Under the pieces are notes generated by a model. The model was not told the origin of the DNA. It searched no databases and was given only the letters and a program-made list of their open reading frames with translations. Position numbers and translations under genes: made by a program. From a bacterium (GTDB taxonomy: Bacteria > Chloroflexota > Dehalococcoidia > Tepidiformales > Tepidiformaceae), in the NCBI GenBank assembly GCA_945861295.1, contig CAMAUF010000055.1, forward strand, positions 1 through 9,580: a stretch of DNA of 9,580 nucleotides, in the 5' to 3' direction. Shown here one piece after another: positions 6,462 to 9,580 of this stretch; positions within the stretch are counted from its first letter, which is position 1, and the number at the start of each line of letters is the position of its first letter.

Positions 6462-8110
6462 CCCGCCTTGGGGCGATCGCCGCGGCCACTTTGGCCCTGC
6501 TCGCGTTCGCCGAGGTCCCAGGAGCGCCGCGCGCGAACGCCTGTGGCGTCGCGGGCCCCTTCGACTTCGACACCGTCGAGGCTGAGGACTACGTCGGCAC
6601 GTACGCGCGCGCGATCGAGCTTGTGGCCGCGGGCAAGGCCGTGACCTCGACCGTCATCGTCGATGGCGAAGAAGTGGACTTGCGCTATCAGGGCGTCGCC
6701 AAGGGTCCGCGAAACAACCGGACGACGACCCTGAACACGGAGACGCGCATCCCCCCAGTCCTGTTCAAGGCGATCGTCTGGCTGGAGTCGCATTGGAACA
6801 ACACGGTCGACGCGGTGCCCTACGGGGGCGTCGGGCCGGTCATCCGGTCGTTCGACTGCGGGTACGGGCTCGCGCAGGTCACGACTGGGATGAGCAACAC
6901 GACGGGCTACGCGGCGGCGAAACAAGCGGCGATCGGCACGCATTTTGTCTTTAACCTGGCCGAAGGCGCCCGCATCCTCGCGGACAAGTGGAACTCCGCG
7001 CCGAAGTTCCGGCCGATCGCGGGCGATGGCGATCCGGCGATGTTGGAGGACTGGTACTTCGCCGTCTGGAGCTATAACGGCTTCGCCTGGAGCAACCATC
7101 CCGCCAACCCAGACCTCCCCGCTCTGCGCCCGGCGCTGTATCACTGCGAGCAGGAGGGCGCCGAAGGGTATGGCGAGTTCTACCGCTCGGACTTCACCTA
7201 TCAAGAACTCGTCTACGGCTGTGTCCAGAATCCTCCGAAGCGGGGCCCAATCGGGAACCCCGGCGGCAATCCAAAGGTCGCGTTCTGGGCGCCGCAGCAG
7301 GTGAACATGCCCGACCGTTCGCTCAAGGGCATCGCCTCGGCGTTCGACCCCGAGGTCTTCATCGCGTGCGCGGAACTCGAGGTCGCCGCCTGCGCGAAGA
7401 TGGATTTCCCGACGACGATCCTCAAGCCCGAGCCAGCGATCCCGCCGGTGCCCGCTGAGACACCGGAACCGACCGCATCGCCGGAAGCGACGGAGACCCC
7501 GACGGACACGCCGGAGGGCGAGGAGACGCCGGCATCACCGACCGGGACGAGAACGCCGACCGCCACGCCCACGGCCACCATGCCTCCGGTCCCGCCCATC
7601 CTTCCCCACAAAGACACGACGGCGCGGGTCGACGCTGGGCTCGCCAAGAACTTTCTTGGCTCGCCCAAGCTGGTGTTCACGGGCGCCAAGATCGTGGAGT
7701 TGCGGCTGACTGAGGACGGGCGGCCCGAATCGGTGACAGTGACGATCGAGAACACCGGCGGCGGCATCGGGCCATTCCGCGTCCGCACGTCGGCCCCCTG
7801 GATCCGCGTCTTGCCCTCGACCGGCAGCGTGCGCACTCTGGATGGGGGCGTGGCCGTCGGCAAGGACACGGAGGTCGTGATCCAACAGGCGGCGGGCAAC
7901 AAGCCGCGGATCGCCCAGAAAGGCTACAAGAGCACGCTCGTCATCACGTTCGACCCAGACGCCATGTCTGGAGGCCAAGCCACCGGCAAAGTCTGGATCG
8001 AGTCGATTTGGGGCGCCCGCCAGGTGTTCGAGGTGGCGTTGACCGCGCTTGTCACCCCTCCCGACCCGTACCCCTTCCGCTCGTTCGTGCCCTTCCTCAC
8101 CGGCCCATAG
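6446..8110 (+). CDS. Secreted lytic-transglycosylase-like protein with Thr/Pro linker and beta-sandwich C-terminus
   Basis: A 554-residue exported protein. A signal peptide (hydrophobic core about 5-22) ends at ANA, residues 30-32, just before Cys33; the site is not a good lipobox. The next domain (about 95-260) resembles lysozyme-like lytic transglycosylases, which cleave peptidoglycan glycan strands: Glu114 in WLESHW is the candidate catalytic residue, followed by GYGLAQVT at 139-146, the helix NLAEGARILADKWN at 170-183 and WSYNGF at 208-213, matching the ES.(W/F), G.(M/L)Q and YN.G motifs of that superfamily. After a further segment with two Cys comes a Pro/Thr/Glu-rich linker at about 329-385, then an Ig- or BACON-like beta-sandwich at about 405-537 (VTVTIENTGGG, APWIRVLPSTG). 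It ends in SFVPFLTGP. Start TTG; it overlaps the second propeller gene by 16 nt, suggesting joint action at the wall. Activity is inferred, not certain. Confidence 0.85.
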   Translation: MVGSLARLGAIAAATLALLAFAEVPGAPRANACGVAGPFDFDTVEAEDYVGTYARAIELVAAGKAVTSTVIVDGEEVDLRYQGVAKGPRNNRTTTLNTETRIPPVLFKAIVWLESHWNNTVDAVPYGGVGPVIRSFDCGYGLAQVTTGMSNTTGYAAAKQAAIGTHFVFNLAEGARILADKWNSAPKFRPIAGDGDPAMLEDWYFAVWSYNGFAWSNHPANPDLPALRPALYHCEQEGAEGYGEFYRSDFTYQELVYGCVQNPPKRGPIGNPGGNPKVAFWAPQQVNMPDRSLKGIASAFDPEVFIACAELEVAACAKMDFPTTILKPEPAIPPVPAETPEPTASPEATETPTDTPEGEETPASPTGTRTPTATPTATMPPVPPILPHKDTTARVDAGLAKNFLGSPKLVFTGAKIVELRLTEDGRPESVTVTIENTGGGIGPFRVRTSAPWIRVLPSTGSVRTLDGGVAVGKDTEVVIQQAAGNKPRIAQKGYKSTLVITFDPDAMSGGQATGKVWIESIWGARQVFEVALTALVTPPDPYPFRSFVPFLTGP

Positions 8111-8115
8111 GGCCG
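8101..8115. terminator. Candidate bidirectional terminator hairpin
   Basis: CGGCCC, loop ATA, GGGCCG: a perfect 6-bp GC stem spanning the stop codon of the transglycosylase-like gene and lying 10 nt beyond the ruvC stop on the other strand. It could end both convergent transcripts. No run of T follows on either strand, so intrinsic termination would be weak. Confidence 0.3.
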
Positions 8116-8125
8116 TGTTGGCTTC

Positions 8126-8614
8126 TCAGGCGAGCGGGATGCCCAGTCGCGCGTGCGCCCAGTGCGTGATCGCGACCGCGAGGGCGTCGGCCGCGTCCGC
8201 CGGCGTTGGGACAGCTGAGAGTCCTAGCTGGAGGCGGACCATCTCCGCGATCTGGGCCTTGTCGCCGCGCCCATAGCCGGCCACCGTTTGTTTGACGAGC
8301 GCGGGCGAGTATTCGAACACGGGGACGCCAGCGTCGGCCATGCCGATGACGGCGGCCGCTCGCGCTTGGCCGAGCTGGATGGCACTGCGGGCGTTGTTGC
8401 CGACGAACGAGGCCTCGACCGCGCCGGCCTCGACGGCCCACTCGCGGGTCAACTCCCGGATGGCGTCCCGAATGGTTACGAGGCGGGCGGGCAGCCCGTC
8501 GGAGGGACGCGTACGGAGGGCGCCGTGGGCGAGGTGCAGGCAACGGTCGCCCCGCACCTCGATGATGCCGAAGCCGGTGGCGGTCAGGCCGGGGTCCACG
8601 CCGATGTATCGCAT
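8126..8614 (-). CDS. ruvC: Crossover junction endodeoxyribonuclease RuvC
   Basis: A 162-residue Holliday-junction resolvase, which cuts four-way DNA junctions in recombination and repair, normally together with RuvAB. The length is typical. The four acidic catalytic residues are in place: Asp7 in RYIGVDPG, Glu67 in AVEASFVGNN, and Asp140 and Asp143 in TPADAADALAVAITH. The LGQARAA block at 81-87 also fits the family. The frame is open further upstream, but the ATG at 8614 directly precedes the conserved first strand, as in other RuvC proteins. No Shine-Dalgarno site is visible before it. ruvA and ruvB are not adjacent. The gene lies about 110 nt downstream of the truncated tRNA on the same strand and is the first intact chromosomal gene beside the probable integrated element. 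Confidence 0.95.
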   Translation of the reverse strand: MRYIGVDPGLTATGFGIIEVRGDRCLHLAHGALRTRPSDGLPARLVTIRDAIRELTREWAVEAGAVEASFVGNNARSAIQLGQARAAAVIGMADAGVPVFEYSPALVKQTVAGYGRGDKAQIAEMVRLQLGLSAVPTPADAADALAVAITHWAHARLGIPLA

Positions 8615-8722
8615 GAAGGCAAGGTACGCGCGGGCCGCGCGAGCGCCCAGCGGCCGTGGCACCGGACGACGGTGGCGCGCGCCGGAACCCTTCCCGTCGG
8701 CGATGGTTGTCTTGAGCAAAAT

Positions 8723-8767
8723 TGGTAGCAGGGGGGAGACTTGAACTCCCGACCTCACGATTATGAG
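8723..8767 (-). pseudogene. 3' half of a tRNA (anticodon CAU); probable attachment site
   Basis: On the minus strand this 45-nt stretch folds as the 3' half of a tRNA. It has a 7-nt anticodon loop CTCATAA with anticodon CAU, the 3' strand of the anticodon stem TCGTG, a 5-nt variable loop AGGTC, a perfect T arm (GGGAG, loop TTCAAGT, CTCCC), the acceptor 3' strand CCCTGCT, discriminator A and encoded CCA. Upstream, the bases that should pair with TCGTG do not (CAGAA instead of CACGA), and there is no D arm and no AGCAGGG acceptor strand. The gene is therefore truncated exactly at the anticodon loop. Tyrosine recombinases often integrate there and leave such a 3' copy at the distal end. The parent was an elongator tRNA-Met or an AUA-reading tRNA-Ile; the fragment does not distinguish them. 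Confidence 0.75.
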
Positions 8768-8772
8768 TTCTG

Positions 8773-8784
8773 GGACTTAAGTCC
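8773..8784. repeat. 12-bp perfect palindrome beside the attachment site
   Basis: GGACTTAAGTCC is identical to its own reverse complement. It lies 5 nt inside the element from the tRNA fragment, and its right half provides the first of three phased GTCCA repeats. It may be a binding site for a dimeric protein. Confidence 0.5.
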
Positions 8785-8806
8785 ATGTACGTCCAATACC
8801 GTCCAT
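8781..8806. repeat. Three GTCCA repeats spaced exactly 10 bp
   Basis: GTCCAT at 8781, GTCCAA at 8791 and GTCCAT at 8801 start exactly one helical turn apart. On the other strand they read ATGGAC, TTGGAC and ATGGAC. With the left half of the adjacent palindrome there is a fourth, inverted copy. Same-face phasing beside an attachment core is what integrase arm sites or excisionase sites look like; that role is inferred. Confidence 0.45.
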
Positions 8807-8852
8807 CGGGGCCGGATTTTGGTGCCAAATTGCCTGGTTCGTGCCCTCTGAT

Positions 8853-8987
8853 TCATCTGTGTTCGACAACGTTCGCGGCCGTGGTAGTCACGGTGGTCGT
8901 CAATCCGGTCCGAGTCGTCATCCCGCCCGTGGGACTCGTACCTGGACCTCCCGGACGACAGTGGGTTGCTGTCAAAGTTGCTGTCAT
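8853..8987 (-). CDS. Possible 44-residue Thr-rich small protein (doubtful)
   Basis: A short frame whose ATG overlaps the stop of the HTH gene as ATGA, so it could be translated by coupling. The predicted product is Thr-rich (MTATLTATHC at the start, TTTVTTTAANVVEHR at the end) with no recognised domain. The start also overlaps a 10-bp direct repeat. Its support is only positional, and it may be chance. Confidence 0.15.
   Translation of the reverse strand: MTATLTATHCRPGGPGTSPTGGMTTRTGLTTTVTTTAANVVEHR
8965..8986. repeat. Tandem 10-bp direct repeat
   Basis: GTTGCTGTCA occurs at 8965-8974 and again at 8977-8986, 12 bp apart start to start. The second copy covers the stop codon of the HTH gene. 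A third partial copy, GTTGCTGT, lies at 9049-9056 inside that gene. Confidence 0.45.
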
Positions 8988-9400
8988 TGAACGCCCCAGG
9001 ATGGCGCCTCCTGCGCAGGCCGGACCGAGAGCAGTTCCGCCAACGTGAGTTGCTGTAACGCCAGCGCCAGCACTCTCCCCTGCTCCGCTTCGTCCACGGG
9101 CCATCCCGCTTCGGCACGTCCGCGCTTCCACGACGCCTCCCGACGTTCCAAATAGGCCAACGCCAACCGGGGGTCCCGCATCGCCCCGGCGAGAAAGACC
9201 GCCTCGACCTTGGCCAGCGCCTCCCGTTCGGCCGCTTCCACGGCGTCCAGGTAGTCGTTGTCGGCCCTCATCCAATTGCGGAGCGTCTGGTCACTCACGC
9301 CCGCAAGCGCAGCCGCGCCGTTGCGCGAGTGACCCTCGGCCAGCCCATCGAGGGCGACCTGGCGGGCGGTGCTGACGACGTGCAGTGGTCGTGCTCCCAT
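8984..9400 (-). CDS. Small HTH protein, phage terminase small subunit-like
   Basis: A 138-residue, mostly helical protein. Residues 27-45 (NGAAALAGVSDQTLRNWMR) form a helix-turn-helix of the homeodomain-like type found in transposase- and terminase-related proteins. A long acidic helix follows (about 48-70, EAAEREALAKVEAVFLAGA), then DPRLALAYLERREASWKR at 76-93. This layout, HTH plus acidic helix plus a segment with YLERR..W, resembles phage terminase small subunits, which bind packaging-initiation DNA and recruit the large subunit. No large subunit is visible, so a stand-alone DNA-binding protein is equally possible. The ATG at 9400 has no Shine-Dalgarno site. It lies 59 nt after the helicase gene on the same strand and inside the probable integrated element. 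Confidence 0.7.
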   Translation of the reverse strand: MGARPLHVVSTARQVALDGLAEGHSRNGAAALAGVSDQTLRNWMRADNDYLDAVEAAEREALAKVEAVFLAGAMRDPRLALAYLERREASWKRGRAEAGWPVDEAEQGRVLALALQQLTLAELLSVRPAQEAPSWGVQ

Positions 9401-9406
9401 GCCATC

Positions 9407-9415
9407 AGTGTATCA
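9407..9415 (-). promoter_or_regulatory. Candidate extended -10 for a leaderless HTH transcript
   Basis: On the minus strand TGATACACT combines a TGn motif with TACACT, four of six -10 consensus bases. It ends 6 nt before the ATG at 9400, so transcription would start at or next to the start codon. This would explain the missing ribosome binding site. Confidence 0.3.
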
Positions 9416-9418
9416 GGT

Positions 9419-9435
9419 ACCCAAATCACCCAAAT
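9419..9435. repeat. Direct repeat ACCCAAAT x2 upstream of the HTH gene
   Basis: ACCCAAAT at 9419-9426 and 9428-9435, separated by one base. This is one of the few A/T-rich spots in the window, between the helicase stop and the HTH start, just upstream of the candidate -10. It could be an operator or part of a -35 region. Confidence 0.35.
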
Positions 9436-9459
9436 TACGGCGGTGGCGTCCGCGCATAG

Positions 9460-9580
9460 TCAAATCGCCAGGTCCTCCAAGAACTCGGAGTGCTCGCCGG
9501 CTGCCGTCACTAACAGACGGTCCCGCGCCCGCGTGCAAGCGACGTAGAGCAGGTGACGCTCGGTCTCGTAGACCTCCTCG
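9460..9580 (-). CDS. UvrD-like superfamily 1 helicase, last 39 residues (5' end outside window)
   Basis: The frame enters from the right edge and ends at TGA (9460-9462). The visible residues begin EEVYETERHLLYVACTRARD, which is motif VI of UvrD/PcrA/Rep helicases (LLYV..TRAR), followed by RLLVTAAGEHSEFLEDL, the short tail that ends many such proteins. The Arg residues of TRARD normally contact the ATP gamma-phosphate. Only the extreme C-terminus is present, so any fused nuclease or NERD domain cannot be judged. Helicases of this type occur in mobile elements and defence modules as well as in repair. The gene is followed by the HTH gene on the same strand after 59 nt. Confidence 0.8.
   Translation of the reverse strand, partial: EEVYETERHLLYVACTRARDRLLVTAAGEHSEFLEDLAI

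Larger units (their letters stand above)
8723..9580. mobile_element. One end of a tRNA-integrated element (prophage or integrative island)
   Basis: The tRNA 3' copy keeps its chromosomal downstream neighbour (ruvC) on the left, so the inserted DNA must lie to the right and run past the window edge. Its visible content fits accessory DNA: phased repeats next to the attachment site, an HTH protein resembling phage terminase small subunits, and the tail of a UvrD-like helicase. No integrase is visible; it would usually lie at the other end, near the reconstituted tRNA. The element type cannot be decided from this stretch. Confidence 0.55.

Noticed and set aside
8658..8676. GC hairpin between ruvC and the tRNA fragment (stem GGCACCG/CGGTGGC, one mismatch)
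   Set aside because: No T run on either strand and a mismatch; such stems are expected by chance at this GC content.
8723..8820. Complete tRNA gene, or a tRNA interrupted by a group I intron
   Set aside because: No D arm, no 5' acceptor strand, and the 5' anticodon stem does not pair. Known tRNA introns interrupt the anticodon loop, but here loop and 3' stem are continuous and the break is at the 5' stem. An intron with a distant 5' exon cannot be fully excluded.
8768..8861. 31-residue minus-strand frame starting MNQRARTRQFG and ending in the tRNA loop TAA
   Set aside because: It covers the palindrome and phased repeats, has no ribosome site and no recognisable homology.
8785..9048. 87-residue + strand frame rich in Val/Pro
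   Set aside because: It crosses the repeat block and runs antisense into the HTH gene; no ribosome site or known domain.
1..9580. CRISPR array, insertion sequence, rRNA genes
   Set aside because: No regularly spaced long repeats, no transposase motif and no rRNA signature were seen on either strand.

Overview
The window is GC-rich bacterial chromosome. It fits a member of the Chloroflexota, perhaps a Dehalococcoidia/SAR202-like lineage. That guess rests on the gene mix, the strong G/C bias at third codon positions, the frequent GTG/TTG starts, and a secreted protein with a Thr/Pro linker and a short aromatic 'FVPFL' tail like the tails of many Chloroflexota exported proteins. The assignment is an inference, since no rRNA or other decisive marker is present.

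Layout. (1) 1-987, + strand: the 3' end of leuS, with the KMSKS region, anticodon-binding domain and C-terminal domain. (2) 1010-3875, - strand: a compact four-gene operon transcribed right to left, site-2 protease (M50), HD-domain phosphohydrolase, prephenate dehydrogenase (tyrA), guanylate-kinase-like protein. Two of its junctions are 4-nt GTGA overlaps. (3) 3876-4183: a divergent, gene-free intergenic region of about 308 nt with a candidate + strand promoter. (4) 4184-8110, + strand: three overlapping genes encoding two membrane-anchored, mutually similar beta-propeller proteins (starts GTG and GTG) and a secreted lytic-transglycosylase-like protein (start TTG). Overlaps are 14 and 16 nt. 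This looks like one translationally coupled cell-envelope operon of unknown function, and it is the best candidate here for an undescribed system. (5) 8126-8614, - strand: ruvC, convergent with the envelope operon. (6) 8723-8767: only the 3' half of a tRNA gene with anticodon CAU, from the anticodon loop to the encoded CCA. The 5' half is missing. This is what an integrated element leaves at its far end, so it marks an attachment site. (7) 8768-9580: probable inside of that integrated element. It holds a block of 10-bp-phased repeats beside the attachment site, a small HTH protein resembling phage terminase small subunits, and the last 39 codons of a UvrD-like helicase.

Functionally, regions 1, 2 and 5 are housekeeping (translation, aromatic amino acid and nucleotide metabolism, membrane proteolysis, recombination). 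Region 4 probably works at the cell wall or cell surface. Regions 6 and 7 are accessory DNA that continues beyond the right edge, where an intact CAU tRNA and an integrase gene would be expected.
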